From positions 124,001 to 188,000 of the forward strand of contig NZ_BAGG01000002.1 of the NCBI RefSeq assembly GCF_000308695.1: DNA of 64,000 nucleotides, given 5' to 3'. Both the position numbers and the translations under genes were made by a program. This document shows, piece by piece, positions 49,752-59,412 of the stretch. This stretch comes from Nocardia takedensis NBRC 100417. Its GTDB lineage: Bacteria; Actinomycetota; Actinomycetes; Mycobacteriales; Mycobacteriaceae. The notes beneath the pieces are model-generated. The model ran no database searches and was not told the DNA's origin. It was given only the letters and a program-made list of their open reading frames with translations. Each line of letters starts with the position of its first letter. The stretch's first letter is position 1.

Positions 49752-49856
49752 AGAAGTGACCTGCCTCGTTTTCTCTTCGCATCGCATTGCCATCGGAAAC
49801 ACAGGTTCCTGTCAGGTTCGTCGCCGAGGGTGGAGGGGAATTGTCGAGGAGGTTCC

Positions 49857-49970
49857 ATGTTCGAGTTCATGACCGCCGCGGGTGGCTTCGCGGTAATGGC
49901 CGTCATCGCGGCGTCCGGCTACTTCGCGGCGACCGCGCCGCGCACCCTCGTTCGCGTGCGCAACCGCTAG
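49857..49970 (+). CDS. 37-aa single-pass membrane protein
   Basis: It starts MFEFMTAAGGFAVMAVIAAS, has one helix followed by a basic end (RTLVRVRNR). A perfect AGGAGG lies 5 nt upstream of the ATG at 49857. No family recognised. It is divergent from the DUF998 gene and ends 5 bp before the vsr stop on the other strand. Confidence 0.6.
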   Translation: MFEFMTAAGGFAVMAVIAASGYFAATAPRTLVRVRNR

Positions 49971-49974
49971 CCGA

Positions 49975-50475
49975 TCACCCGTCCAACGCGGCCTGCACCC
50001 GGTCGGCGGCGGTGACGGGGTCCTCGTGTTCCCAGATCCGCACCACGTGCCAGCCCGCTTCGATCAGTTGCGCGTCGGTCGCGCGATCCCTGGTCACATT
50101 CCCGGCGAGTTTGTCCGCCCACCACGCGGCGTTGTTCTTGGGCGAGGTGGCGTGCACGGGGCAGCGATGCCAGAAACAGCCGTCCACGTAGACGGCGACC
50201 CGGCGGCGCGGAAACACCACGTCGGCCCGGCGACGCTGCCCGGTCAGCGGCGCGCGATCCACGAAATAGCGCAACCCGCGGCGGTGCAGTTCGCGACGCA
50301 ACGCGAGTTCCGGTTTGGTCCCGGTCCGCCGCTGACGCGACATTCGCGCGCTGGTCGCCGCGTCGGTTGGCGGACGGTCGCTCACGCGGCGCACGCCGCC
50401 GGTGTCGCTCACGCCGTCCGCGCTGCCGGAGTGGCTCACGTCGCCCGTGCCGCCGGCCTCGCTCACGCCGCCCAC
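49975..50475 (-). CDS. vsr: Very short patch repair endonuclease
   Basis: A 166-residue Vsr nuclease that nicks at T:G mismatches left by 5-methylcytosine deamination. The core (about 40-166) holds TSARMSRQRRTGTKPELALRR, ADVVFPRRRVAVYVDGCFWHRCPVH with the catalytic Asp and zinc-site Cys/His, NVTRDRATDAQL and VVRIWEHED. Residues 1-36 are an extension of 9-residue repeats (VSEAGGTGD, VSHSGSADG, VSDTGGVRR) with in-frame GTG codons, so the real start may be any of four. It overlaps the methyltransferase gene by 13 bp. Confidence 0.9.
   Translation of the reverse strand: MGGVSEAGGTGDVSHSGSADGVSDTGGVRRVSDRPPTDAATSARMSRQRRTGTKPELALRRELHRRGLRYFVDRAPLTGQRRRADVVFPRRRVAVYVDGCFWHRCPVHATSPKNNAAWWADKLAGNVTRDRATDAQLIEAGWHVVRIWEHEDPVTAADRVQAALDG
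50381..50475. repeat. 27-bp tandem repeats at the 5' end of vsr
   Basis: CTCACG recurs exactly every 27 bp at 50381, 50408, 50435 and 50462. On the coding strand each unit begins with GTGAGC, a possible start codon. The last unit includes the dcm stop. Confidence 0.7.
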
Positions 50476-51614
50476 CCGCCCATGCGGTCGAGGTGGCTCT
50501 CGACGTCATCGAGGAAGCCGGGCGGGAACCGCAGGCTGCCCATGCCGGCGCGCCGCAGGAATCCGGCGGTGGCGCGCGCGGACAGCAGTCGCGACTCGGT
50601 GAGGAAGTTCTTCAGGTCCTCGTAGGGTTCGTGCACCGGCCAGGTGGAGACGGGTACGCGGTGGGCGGCCCCGCGGTGCCCCCACGCCGCGACCGGCCAC
50701 GGCTCGCCCGGGGTGAGTGGCAGTCCGGGCGGCGGGTCGCCCACGGGGGCGGCCAACCGCGCGCCCACCCAGTCGGCCATCCGCACGCTCACCGCGTTGC
50801 CCACCAGCTTCCATCGGTGACCGGCCCGCACACCGGGCACGGTCACCGCGGGGGCGGTCCAGTCGGCGGCGAAGCCCTGGAGTCGTTCCGCGTCGACCAG
50901 TCCCGGGGTGACGATCTCGCCCGAGGGCAGTCGCACGGCGGGCGGACTGGCGATGCCGATCGCCGAACCGCCCTTGAGGGTCGGTACCGCGTTCACCGCC
51001 CACCCGAGTCCGCGCACCCCCTCGGTCCAGTAGAAACCGCACGGGTCGCGGTCCGGATCGCCGATCTCGGCGGGTCCGGCGTCCTCGCCGAACAGCACCG
51101 GACGCGGGTCCTCGGTGCGCGAGGCCAGCATCAGCACCCGCGCCCGCCGCTGCGGCAGTCCGAAGGCGCGCGCGTCGACCACCCGGTAGGCCCAGGTGTA
51201 GCCGAGCTCCTCGAGCGCCGCGGTGATGTGGCGCATCGCCGCGCCCCGGCCCAGTTGCAGCATGAACGGGACGTTCTCGATCAGCAGCCAGCGCGGCCCG
51301 CGTTTGCGGCGCACCAGCCGGAACACCTCGTCGACCAGGCCCGAGCGGTCGCCGGTGATGCCCGCGGTGCGTCCGGCCTGGGACAGGTCCTGACAGGGGA
51401 AGCCCGCCGCGACCAGTTCGGTGTTCGCGGGGATCGACCGCAGTCGGGTGACGTCGATGTGCAGGTCGACCTCGGGAAAGCGGGCGGCGAGCACCGCGCG
51501 CGCCCCGGGGTCGATCTCGCAGAGCAGGTCGGTGCGCCAACCGTGCGCGGCCAAGCCGAGTTCGAGTCCGCCGATCCCGGCGAACAACCCGACCATGCGC
51601 CCCGTCACCGTCAT
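50463..51614 (-). CDS. dcm: DNA (cytosine-5-)-methyltransferase
   Basis: A 383-residue C5 methyltransferase. Motif I GLFAGIGGLELGL, motif IV GFPCQDLSQAG with the catalytic Cys, motif VI ENVPF, motif VIII QRRARVL and motif X GNAVSVRMADWVG are in order; the target-recognition domain is between VIII and IX (about 190-260). The start is not certain: ATG at 51614 (with GGAAGG directly before), ATG at 51596, or GTG at 51638. With vsr it forms a methylation/repair pair. No restriction endonuclease gene adjoins it. Recognition site unknown. Confidence 0.9.
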   Translation of the reverse strand: MTVTGRMVGLFAGIGGLELGLAAHGWRTDLLCEIDPGARAVLAARFPEVDLHIDVTRLRSIPANTELVAAGFPCQDLSQAGRTAGITGDRSGLVDEVFRLVRRKRGPRWLLIENVPFMLQLGRGAAMRHITAALEELGYTWAYRVVDARAFGLPQRRARVLMLASRTEDPRPVLFGEDAGPAEIGDPDRDPCGFYWTEGVRGLGWAVNAVPTLKGGSAIGIASPPAVRLPSGEIVTPGLVDAERLQGFAADWTAPAVTVPGVRAGHRWKLVGNAVSVRMADWVGARLAAPVGDPPPGLPLTPGEPWPVAAWGHRGAAHRVPVSTWPVHEPYEDLKNFLTESRLLSARATAGFLRRAGMGSLRFPPGFLDDVESHLDRMGGWAA

Positions 51615-51873
51615 CCCTTCCGCGTCCGCCGAATCCACGACGGGCCGAGATTACTCGAGTCCGGGGGCGGGAGACATCTCGCCGGCGGGCCGCCGGACCG
51701 GTTGGCGCCCGACCCGGCGCGCGTGTCATGCTTCGGAGCGGATCGACCTGCTCGATAATTGCCACTCGGCCGACTCGTGATCGCGGCCGCTGCTCTTCCT
51801 CCGACGCCCCCCAGGGGTCGTCGCGCAGTTCCGGATTCATCCCCGTTTGCGAGGCCAGGAAAGCGAGCCACCG

Positions 51874-53124
51874 ATGCAGATCCCGTCCACCACCCGTGGG
51901 AACTTCCCGAACGTCGTCGTGACCAGTCTGGCCGCGACCACGTCCCTCGCGGGTGATGTCGATTCCACCTGGAAGGGCCTGCTGAACGGGGAGAGCGGAA
52001 TCGACGTCCTCGAGGACGATTTCGTCGACCAGTTCGAGCTCCCGGTGAAGATCGGCGGGCATCTGAAGGTCCAGCCCGGCACGTGCCTGGCCCCGCACGA
52101 GACGCGCAGCCTGTCCTATGTCGAGCAGATGGCGACGGTGCTGGGTCGGGAGGTGTGGCGCAACGCGGGCAGTCCCGAGGTGGACCGGGATCGGCTGGGT
52201 GTCTCGATCGGCACCGGTCTCGGCGGTGCGGAGGCGTTGATCGACGCCAGGGACAAACTCGCCGACGGCGGCTACCGCAAGGTCTCGCCGCTGACGGTGC
52301 AGGCCCTGATGCCCAACGGGTCGGCCGCCTGCGTCGCGGTGGAACTGGGGGCCCGCGCCGGGGTCTGCACGCCGGTCTCGGCGTGCTCGTCGGGGTCGGA
52401 GGCGATCGCCAACGCCTGGAAGATGATCGTGATGGGCGACGCCGACATGGTGGTCACCGGCGGGGTGGAGGGTTCCATCCAGGCCGTCGCGGTGGCCGCG
52501 TTCACGATGATGCGCGCGATGAGCACCCGCAACGACGATCCCAAATGCGCCTCGCGGCCCTTCGACGTCGACCGCGACGGCTTCGTCTTCGGCGAGGCGG
52601 GCGCGATGATGGTGATCGAGACCGAGGAGCACGCCAAGGCCCGCGGCGCGACGATCCACGCGCGCCTGATGGGCGCGGGGGTCACCTCCGACGGCTTCCA
52701 CCTCGTCGCCCCCGACCCGGAGGGCACGGGCGCGGCCCGGGCGATGACGCGCGCGCTGCACACGGCCGGTCTGGACGCCCGCGACATCGGCCACATCAAC
52801 GCCCACGCCACCGCCACCCCGATCGGCGACACCGCCGAGGCCAGGGCGATCCACCAGGCGATCGGCACGCACGCCTCGGTGTACGCGCCGAAATCCGCGC
52901 TCGGGCATTCGATCGGCGCGGTCGGCGCGCTGGAGTCGGTGCTGACGGTGCTGAGCATCCGCGACGGCGTCGTCCCGCCGACGCTGAACCTGGAGAACCA
53001 GGACCCGGAGATCGAACTGGACATCGTGCGCGGTCAGGCCCGGTCGGGGCGTATCGATTACGCCGTGAACAACTCTTTCGGCTTCGGCGGTCACAACGTC
53101 GCGCTGACCTTCGGAAGGTACTGA
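51874..53124 (+). CDS. KasA-type beta-ketoacyl-ACP synthase
   Basis: A 416-residue FAS-II condensing enzyme. The active site is C171 (SACSSGSEA), H311 ([11 protein letters not shown]), K340 and H345 ([11 protein letters not shown]), the same numbering and length as M. tuberculosis KasA as I recall it. It should elongate acyl chains on an ACP for long meromycolate-like acids. It is outside the fabD-acpM-kasA-kasB operon context and stands before a FadD32-like ligase, so it is probably a paralogue of a dedicated pathway. An upstream in-frame ATG at 51847 is less likely. Confidence 0.9.
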   Translation: MQIPSTTRGNFPNVVVTSLAATTSLAGDVDSTWKGLLNGESGIDVLEDDFVDQFELPVKIGGHLKVQPGTCLAPHETRSLSYVEQMATVLGREVWRNAGSPEVDRDRLGVSIGTGLGGAEALIDARDKLADGGYRKVSPLTVQALMPNGSAACVAVELGARAGVCTPVSACSSGSEAIANAWKMIVMGDADMVVTGGVEGSIQAVAVAAFTMMRAMSTRNDDPKCASRPFDVDRDGFVFGEAGAMMVIETEEHAKARGATIHARLMGAGVTSDGFHLVAPDPEGTGAARAMTRALHTAGLDARDIGHINAHATATPIGDTAEARAIHQAIGTHASVYAPKSALGHSIGAVGALESVLTVLSIRDGVVPPTLNLENQDPEIELDIVRGQARSGRIDYAVNNSFGFGGHNVALTFGRY

Positions 53125-53244
53125 GTGATGCCGGAAAGGTATGACGGACAGGCTATTACCTGCTAATGTACCTCGGCGCTCGTGTCGTTCTGTGTTCGGT
53201 GTCACGCGCACCCTCGGGTGCCCGTCGGATGAAGGATATGGCTG

Positions 53245-55155
53245 ATGATCGGCGAGACCTTTGACGATTATGTGGACGAGCAGGGCTTCATCAGGATCCC
53301 GCCCGACAAGACCCTGATCGATTTCGTCGACAAGCACAGCGCGGAGAACGGCGACAAGCTCGCCTACCGCTACATCGATTACTCCCGGGAGCGTGACGGG
53401 GAATACCAGGACCTGACCTGGCGGGAGTTCGGCGTCCGGCTGCGCGCGGTGGCCGCACGGCTGCAACAGGTTTCGCGGCCGGGGGACAGGGTCGCGGTGC
53501 TCGCCCCGCAGGGGCTGGACTACGTGGTGTCGATCTTCGCGGCGGTGTACGCGGGCATGATCGCCGTCCCCCTGTTCGATCCCGACGAGCAGGGCCACAC
53601 CGATCGTCTGCGCACCGTCCTGGACGACTGCACGCCCTCGGCGATCCTGACGGTGTCCTCGGTGGCGGCGGGCGTGCGCGAATTCTTCCGGCACCTGCCC
53701 GCGGCGCGGCGTCCGCGCAGTATCGCGGTGGACGCGATCCCCGACAGCGTCGGCAAGACCTGGGTCCGCCCCGACATCCGCATCGACGACGTCGCGTATC
53801 TGCAGTACACCTCCGGTTCCACCCGGTCGCCCGCGGGCGTGGAGATCACCCATCGCGCGGTCGGCACGAATCTGTTGCAGATGATCGAGGCGATCGGGGT
53901 GAAGGAGAATTCGCGCGGGGTCACCTGGCTGCCGCTGTTCCACGACATGGGCCTGCTGTGCGTGATCCTGCCGACCATCGGCGGCGGCTTCATCACGATC
54001 ATGTCCCCGAGCGCGTTCGTCCGCAGGCCCTACCGCTGGATCAAGGAATTGGCGGCGGCCTCCGACGGCGCGGGCACCTTCGCCGCCGCACCGAATTTCG
54101 CCTTCGAGCACGCCGCCGCGCGCGGTCTGCCCAAGGCGGGCGAGGAACTGGATCTGTCGAATGTGATCGGCCTGATCAACGGCAGCGAACCGGTGTCGCC
54201 CGCGTCGATGCGCAAATTCAACGAGGCGTTCGCGCCCTACGGGCTGCCCGAGACGGCGATCAAGCCCTGCTACGGCATGGCCGAGGCGACGCTGTTCGTC
54301 TCGGCGACCAGGAGCGCCGACCGCGCGAAGGTCGTGCACGTCGACCGCGCCGAATTGAACGCGGGCCGCATCGTGCAGGTCGATCCTGACGACGAGAACG
54401 CGATCGCGCAGGTGTCCTGCGGGTACGTCGCGCATTCGCAGTGGGCCACGATCGTGGACAGCGACAGCGGGACCGAACAGCCCGACGGCACGGTCGGCGA
54501 GATCTGGCTGCACGGCGACAACATGGGCATCGGGTACTGGGGTCGTCGGGAGGAGAGCGAGCGGACCTTCCACAACCGCCTGACGCGTCGTCTGCCGCGG
54601 GGCAGCCACGCCGAGGGGGCCGATCCCGACGGGCGTTGGATGAGCACCGGCGATTTCGGCGTCTACATCGACGGTGAGCTCTATATCACCGGCCGGGTGA
54701 AGGATCTGGTGATCGTGGATGGTCGCAACCACTATCCGCAGGATCTGGAATTCTCGGCGCAGGAGGCCAGTTCGGCGCTGCGGCCCGGTTTCGTGGCGGC
54801 GTTCTCGGTGCCGGCGAACCAGTTGCCCGCCGAGGTTCTCGAGTTCGGGGGAACCCTCGACCCGGAGGACACCTCCGAGCAGTTGGTGGTGGTGGCCGAA
54901 CGCGGAACGGGCGCGGGCAAAGCCGACCCGGGGCCGATCGCCGACACCGTGCGTGCCGCGCTGGCCGCCCGCCACGGCGTGAACGTGCGAGATCTGCTGC
55001 TGGTGCCCGCCGGGTCGATTCCGCGCACCTCCAGCGGAAAGATCGCCCGCCGGGCCTGTCGCGCCGCCTATCTGGAGGGCACGCTGCGCGGCGGCTACCA
55101 GCAGCAGGCGTTCCCCGACGAGGTTCCCGAGCCCGAACGCGCCGGTGTGCGGTGA
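53245..55155 (+). CDS. FadD32-type fatty-acyl-AMP ligase
   Basis: A 636-residue ligase that activates long-chain acids as acyl adenylates for transfer to a PKS. Landmarks are the P-loop [26 protein letters not shown] with the FAAL-specific insertion after it, [57 protein letters not shown], and the end [15 protein letters not shown] with the catalytic Lys. Length and text resemble FadD32 along the whole protein, but pks13 is not adjacent. It is 120 bp after the KasA-like gene in the same direction. Confidence 0.9.
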   Translation: MIGETFDDYVDEQGFIRIPPDKTLIDFVDKHSAENGDKLAYRYIDYSRERDGEYQDLTWREFGVRLRAVAARLQQVSRPGDRVAVLAPQGLDYVVSIFAAVYAGMIAVPLFDPDEQGHTDRLRTVLDDCTPSAILTVSSVAAGVREFFRHLPAARRPRSIAVDAIPDSVGKTWVRPDIRIDDVAYLQYTSGSTRSPAGVEITHRAVGTNLLQMIEAIGVKENSRGVTWLPLFHDMGLLCVILPTIGGGFITIMSPSAFVRRPYRWIKELAAASDGAGTFAAAPNFAFEHAAARGLPKAGEELDLSNVIGLINGSEPVSPASMRKFNEAFAPYGLPETAIKPCYGMAEATLFVSATRSADRAKVVHVDRAELNAGRIVQVDPDDENAIAQVSCGYVAHSQWATIVDSDSGTEQPDGTVGEIWLHGDNMGIGYWGRREESERTFHNRLTRRLPRGSHAEGADPDGRWMSTGDFGVYIDGELYITGRVKDLVIVDGRNHYPQDLEFSAQEASSALRPGFVAAFSVPANQLPAEVLEFGGTLDPEDTSEQLVVVAERGTGAGKADPGPIADTVRAALAARHGVNVRDLLLVPAGSIPRTSSGKIARRACRAAYLEGTLRGGYQQQAFPDEVPEPERAGVR

Positions 55156-55156
55156 G

Positions 55157-55438
55157 TCAGAGGCGGACTTCGTCGTCGTAGGTGAATTCGCGCACGTCGG
55201 CCCCGACGATGTGGCCGGCGAATTCGTCGCCCGAGGTGCCCTGCCCGCGGAAGGCGTCCACCGACGCCCGGTCGGCCCAGCGCTCGTAGACGTTGACCCG
55301 GTCCGGTGCGGCCAGATCCGCGCCGAGGGCGAAGTCGAGGCAACCGGGCGCCGAACGGGCGGCCTCGACCACCTCGCGGCACTGTTCGAGGTAGCGCTCG
55401 CGGTCTCTGACGGTGAGGTGTCCGGCGACGATCAGCAC
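55157..55438 (-). CDS. ABM-domain monooxygenase-like protein
   Basis: A 93-residue antibiotic-biosynthesis-monooxygenase fold: VLIVAGHLTVRDRERYLEQC, APGCLDFALGAD, VNVYERWADRASVDAF, ending in a short beta tail. Dimeric ferredoxin-like proteins of this type oxidise aromatic or quinone compounds or have no known function. The start is a GTG at 55438. Its stop is within 2 bp of the FadD32-like stop (convergent). Confidence 0.8.
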   Translation of the reverse strand: MLIVAGHLTVRDRERYLEQCREVVEAARSAPGCLDFALGADLAAPDRVNVYERWADRASVDAFRGQGTSGDEFAGHIVGADVREFTYDDEVRL

Positions 55439-55630
55439 GCGGGGCAGTCTAGTCGCGTGGACGGTATCTGCTGGTAGCTCGGAGTTTTCCGGGCGGGGGA
55501 GCGGGTCGTGTCGGTCGAAAAACGGCTTGGCTGATCCCCCGGGGACTGCCACTCTGGAAGGTCGGAGCCCGGTTCGCGCGCGGGCGTTCTGCTCTCGCGT
55601 AGCCGCCGATCACCACACCAGGGGGGAACC

Positions 55631-57475
55631 ATGTCCGTCGTCACGGAGCCGCCGCGCACCGAACCGGAACCCGAACTGTCGCCGCCCGCGGTCGCGCGTC
55701 GACCGGGGCGGCTGCACGCACTGCTGCGGTTCGCGCCCTACCTGCGTCCGCATCGCGGCCCGCTGGTCTGGGCGACGGTGCTCGCGGTGCTGGCCACGCT
55801 CACCGCGATCGTCATCCCGCTGATCATCGCCCGCATCATCGACGGTCCGATCGCCCACGGGAACGTGCCGGGGATCATCGGCCCGGTCGCGCTGGTGCTG
55901 GTGCTCGGCCTGCTCGAGGCGCTGGGGGTGTGGGGCAGGCGCTGGCTGGTCTCGCGGCCCGCCACGGTCTTCGAGATCACCATGCGCGCCAAGATCTACC
56001 GCCAGTTGCAGACGATCGCGATCGGCCGCCACGACGGGTGGGAATCGGGTCAGCTGCTGTCCCGCGCGGTCGACGACCTGGCCACGCTGCGGCGCTTCGT
56101 CGCTTTCGCGGGCCCGTTCCTGTGCACGCACATGGTGGTGATCCCGGTCGGCGTGGTCATCCTGTTCGCGCTGAGCTGGCAGGTCGGGTTGATCTTCGCG
56201 ATCGTGGTGACCCCGCTCGGCTACCTGTGCAACCGCTTCGACCGGCGCTACGGCATCGCGGCGCGGCGCGGTCAGGACCAGGCGGGCGATCTGGCCACCA
56301 CCGCCGAGGAGGCCGCGCAGGGCGTGCGCGTGCTCAAAGCGTTCGGCCGCGGCGCGTTCTTCGGGGCGCGTTTCACCGCCCAGTCGCGGGAACTGCAACG
56401 GACCGAGATGGTCAAGTACCGGCTCGACGCCACCCTGTGGTCGGCGATGGTCGGGCTGCCTCCGCTCGCGATCGCCTTCGCGCTCGGCTACGGCGGGTGG
56501 GCGGTCACGCGCGGTGAGATGACGATGGGCACGTTGGTCGCGGCCATCACGCTGGCGACTTTCGTCCAGTGGCCGATCATCTGGACCGGTTTCCTGCTCG
56601 CCGAGATGAACGACGCCCGCGCCGCCGCCGAACGGTACTGGGAGATCATCGACATTCCCGTCGACATCGCCGATCCGCCGCGCCCCGCGCCGCTGCCCGA
56701 GCGGATCTCGGGGGATCTGCGGCTGACGCACGTGAGTTTCGGGTTCCCGCGCGGCGAGGAACCGGGCGGACCGGAAACGCCGGTGCTGCGCGACATCTCG
56801 CTGCGCGTGGCGCCGGGGGAGACGCTGGCGCTGGTCGGTGCGACGGGCAGCGGCAAGACCGCGCTGCTCACCCTGATCCCGCGCCTGTACGACGTGCGTT
56901 CCGGGCGCATCACCATCGACGGCGTCGATATCACCGACCTGCGCTTGGCCGATCTGCGCGAACTCGTGACGGTCGCGTTCGAGGACCCGGTGCTGTTCTC
57001 GGCGAGCGTCCGGGAGAACGTCGCCTTGGGCGATCCCGAGGCCACCGACGAGGATGTGCGGCGCGCCCTCGACGTCGCCCAGGCCACCGAGTTCGTCGCC
57101 GAACTGCCGTGGGGTCTGGACACCAGGATCGGCGAGCAGGGACTGAGCCTGTCCGGCGGGCAGCGGCAGCGGTTGGCGCTGGCCCGCGCGGTGCTGGGTC
57201 GAGCGGGCGCGCCGCGACGTGGGCGCATCATGGTGCTCGACGACCCGCTCTCGGCGCTGGACGTGGACACCGAGGAGCGGGTGCAGAAGCGACTGCGCGA
57301 GGTGCTGGCCGGTGTCACCACGCTGCTGGTGGCCCACCGCCCGTCGACCGCCGCGCTGGCCGACCGGGTCGCGCTGCTGGCCGACGGCGTGATCGCGGCC
57401 GAGGGCACCCACGAACAACTGCTGCGCACCAGCGCGCGCTACCGGGAACTGATGGGCGGGGAGGACAGGCCGTGA
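55631..57475 (+). CDS. ABC exporter half-transporter, degenerate ATPase site
   Basis: A 614-residue fused TMD-NBD protein. Six helices (about 45-330) precede the NBD: Walker A GATGSGKT (403-410), signature LSGGQ (507-511), and Walker B IMVLDD (D537-D538), where the catalytic Glu is replaced by Asp and the Q-loop Gln by Glu (VAFEDPVLF). So this half supplies the non-hydrolysing site of a heterodimer. Its partner is the next gene, which overlaps by 4 bp. Such pairs export lipids or drugs. Confidence 0.92.
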   Translation: MSVVTEPPRTEPEPELSPPAVARRPGRLHALLRFAPYLRPHRGPLVWATVLAVLATLTAIVIPLIIARIIDGPIAHGNVPGIIGPVALVLVLGLLEALGVWGRRWLVSRPATVFEITMRAKIYRQLQTIAIGRHDGWESGQLLSRAVDDLATLRRFVAFAGPFLCTHMVVIPVGVVILFALSWQVGLIFAIVVTPLGYLCNRFDRRYGIAARRGQDQAGDLATTAEEAAQGVRVLKAFGRGAFFGARFTAQSRELQRTEMVKYRLDATLWSAMVGLPPLAIAFALGYGGWAVTRGEMTMGTLVAAITLATFVQWPIIWTGFLLAEMNDARAAAERYWEIIDIPVDIADPPRPAPLPERISGDLRLTHVSFGFPRGEEPGGPETPVLRDISLRVAPGETLALVGATGSGKTALLTLIPRLYDVRSGRITIDGVDITDLRLADLRELVTVAFEDPVLFSASVRENVALGDPEATDEDVRRALDVAQATEFVAELPWGLDTRIGEQGLSLSGGQRQRLALARAVLGRAGAPRRGRIMVLDDPLSALDVDTEERVQKRLREVLAGVTTLLVAHRPSTAALADRVALLADGVIAAEGTHEQLLRTSARYRELMGGEDRP

Positions 57476-59346
57476 CCGAGTCGGTCGTGACGGACGAGAA
57501 GGCCACCGACGAGAAGACCACCGACGAGCAGGCGGACTGGCGGGGCATCGCCGGCGAGGACCGCGAGGTCGACGTCACCGGAAACCTGGTGCTGGCCGGT
57601 CGATCCCGGCGACTGCTGCTGAGCCTGGTGCGCCCGTATCGACGGCGCGCGCTGCTGGTGCTGCTGCTGATCGTGGTCGACAACGCGGCCAAGGTCTCCG
57701 CGCCGCTGTTCATCGCGCACGGCCTCGACGTCGGCATCGCGTCCGGTCGGGTGGGTGACTGGGCGCCGATGGCGTGGACGGTCGCGGGGTTCGTGGGGAC
57801 CATCGCCCTGAGCGCGCTGACCACCTACCTGTTCATCCGGTTGTCGGGGTCGCTGAGTCAGGCCGTGCTGTTCGATCTGCGGGTGCGCCTGTTCGCGCAC
57901 ACCCAGCGGCTGAGCGTGTCCTTCCACGAGAAGTACACCTCCGGCAAGGTCGTGGCCCGGCTCACCGCCGACGTGGAAACCCTCCAGGAACTGCTGGAGG
58001 GCGCGCTCAACCAGGCGATGAGCGCGATCCTGTCGGTGCTGACCATCGCGGCGCTGCTGATCTACCTGGACCAGATGCTGGCCGCGATCGTGCTCGTCGG
58101 GTTCGTGCCGCTGGCGTTGGTGACCCGCTGGGCCCAGCGCCGTCAGCGCGCGGGCTACCGCCGCACCCGGGGTGCCATCGCCCGGGTGGTGGTGCAGTTC
58201 GTGGAGTCGATGGGTGGGATGCGCGCGGTCCAGGCGTTCCGCCGTGAACAGCGCAACGAGTCGGTGCTCGCGGCCGAGGACGGCGAATACCAGACCGCGA
58301 CGACCGCGGCCATGCGCGGCATGGGCGACTACGCGGGCCTGACCCGCCTGCTGGGCAACCTGACCACGGTGATCGTGTTGGTGGTCGGCGCGTGGCAGGT
58401 CATCGAGGGCAATCTGGCGCTCGGCGTGCTCGCGGCCTATCTGCTCTACCTCAACGAGTTCTACGGCCCGCTGGACGAACTCGCGCAGGTGTTCAACTCC
58501 TACCAGTCCGCCGCGGCGGCGTTGGAGAAGATCTCCGGGGTGCTCGAGGAGGAACCGTTGGTGGCCGAACCGGACGATCCGGCCGTGCCGGACCCGGTGC
58601 GCGGCGCGTTGCGGATGACGGGCGTGCGCTTCGGTTACGACCGGAGCGGCGCGGACGAGCGCACTGTGCTGCCCGAATTCGACCTCGACATCCCGGCGGG
58701 GCAGGTCATCGCGCTGGTCGGGGCGACCGGCGCGGGCAAATCCACCCTCGCCAAGCTGCTGACCCGCTTCTACGACCCCACCGCGGGCACGGTCACCCTC
58801 GACGGCGTCGACCTGCGCCGGATCCCCGACGCGGACCTGCGCAGGCATGTGGTGATGGTCACGCAGGAGTCGTATTTGTTCTCCGGATCGGTCGCCGACA
58901 ACATCCGGTTGGGACGTCCCGGAGCCGCCGACGAGGAGGTGCGCGCCGCCGCCCGCGCGGTCGGACTGCACGATTTCGTCACCACCCTGCCGGGCGGTTA
59001 CGACACCGACGTCCGCAAACGCGGGGGCAGACTGTCCGCCGGACAGCGTCAGTTGGTCGCCTTCGCCCGGGTGTTCCTGGCCGACCCCGCGGTGATCGTG
59101 CTCGACGAAGCCACCTCCAGCCTGGACATTCCCGGCGAACGACAGGTGCAGCGGGCACTGGAGACGGTGCTGCGCGAGCGCACCGCCGTCATCATCGCCC
59201 ACCGCTTGTCCACCGTGTCGATCGCCGACCGGGTGCTGGTGCTGGACCGTGGCCGCGTCGTGGAGGACGGCGCACCGGCGGAGTTGATCGCGGGCGACGG
59301 ACGGTTCGCCGGCCTGCACGCGGCGTGGCAGGAGTCGCTGGTGTGA
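57472..59346 (+). CDS. ABC exporter half-transporter, catalytic partner
   Basis: A 624-residue fused TMD-NBD protein. The N-terminal 30 residues are acidic with ATDEKTTDEQ-type repeats. The NBD has Walker A GATGAGKST, a canonical Q-loop (MVTQESYLFSG), Walker B VIVLDEATSSLD with the catalytic Glu, and H-loop IIAHRLST. Its signature is LSAGQ in place of LSGGQ, which pairs with the degenerate Walker site of the first subunit. The GTG at 57472 overlaps that gene's stop by 4 bp. Confidence 0.92.
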   Translation: MTESVVTDEKATDEKTTDEQADWRGIAGEDREVDVTGNLVLAGRSRRLLLSLVRPYRRRALLVLLLIVVDNAAKVSAPLFIAHGLDVGIASGRVGDWAPMAWTVAGFVGTIALSALTTYLFIRLSGSLSQAVLFDLRVRLFAHTQRLSVSFHEKYTSGKVVARLTADVETLQELLEGALNQAMSAILSVLTIAALLIYLDQMLAAIVLVGFVPLALVTRWAQRRQRAGYRRTRGAIARVVVQFVESMGGMRAVQAFRREQRNESVLAAEDGEYQTATTAAMRGMGDYAGLTRLLGNLTTVIVLVVGAWQVIEGNLALGVLAAYLLYLNEFYGPLDELAQVFNSYQSAAAALEKISGVLEEEPLVAEPDDPAVPDPVRGALRMTGVRFGYDRSGADERTVLPEFDLDIPAGQVIALVGATGAGKSTLAKLLTRFYDPTAGTVTLDGVDLRRIPDADLRRHVVMVTQESYLFSGSVADNIRLGRPGAADEEVRAAARAVGLHDFVTTLPGGYDTDVRKRGGRLSAGQRQLVAFARVFLADPAVIVLDEATSSLDIPGERQVQRALETVLRERTAVIIAHRLSTVSIADRVLVLDRGRVVEDGAPAELIAGDGRFAGLHAAWQESLV

Positions 59347-59412
59347 CCGATCCGCGCGCTCCCGGTGGCCGTGTGATGCGGTCGCCGGGGGTTTGTCGCT
59401 TACGGTAGAGAC

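Noticed and set aside
49975-51614. Complete restriction-modification locus
   Set aside because: Neighbouring genes are a small membrane protein, DUF998 and a KasA-like synthase; none is an endonuclease apart from the repair enzyme Vsr.
50506-54975. A 1489-codon minus-strand open frame across dcm, kasA-like and fadD32-like genes
   Set aside because: It is antisense or out-of-frame to three genes with full motif sets; long shadow frames are expected at this GC content.
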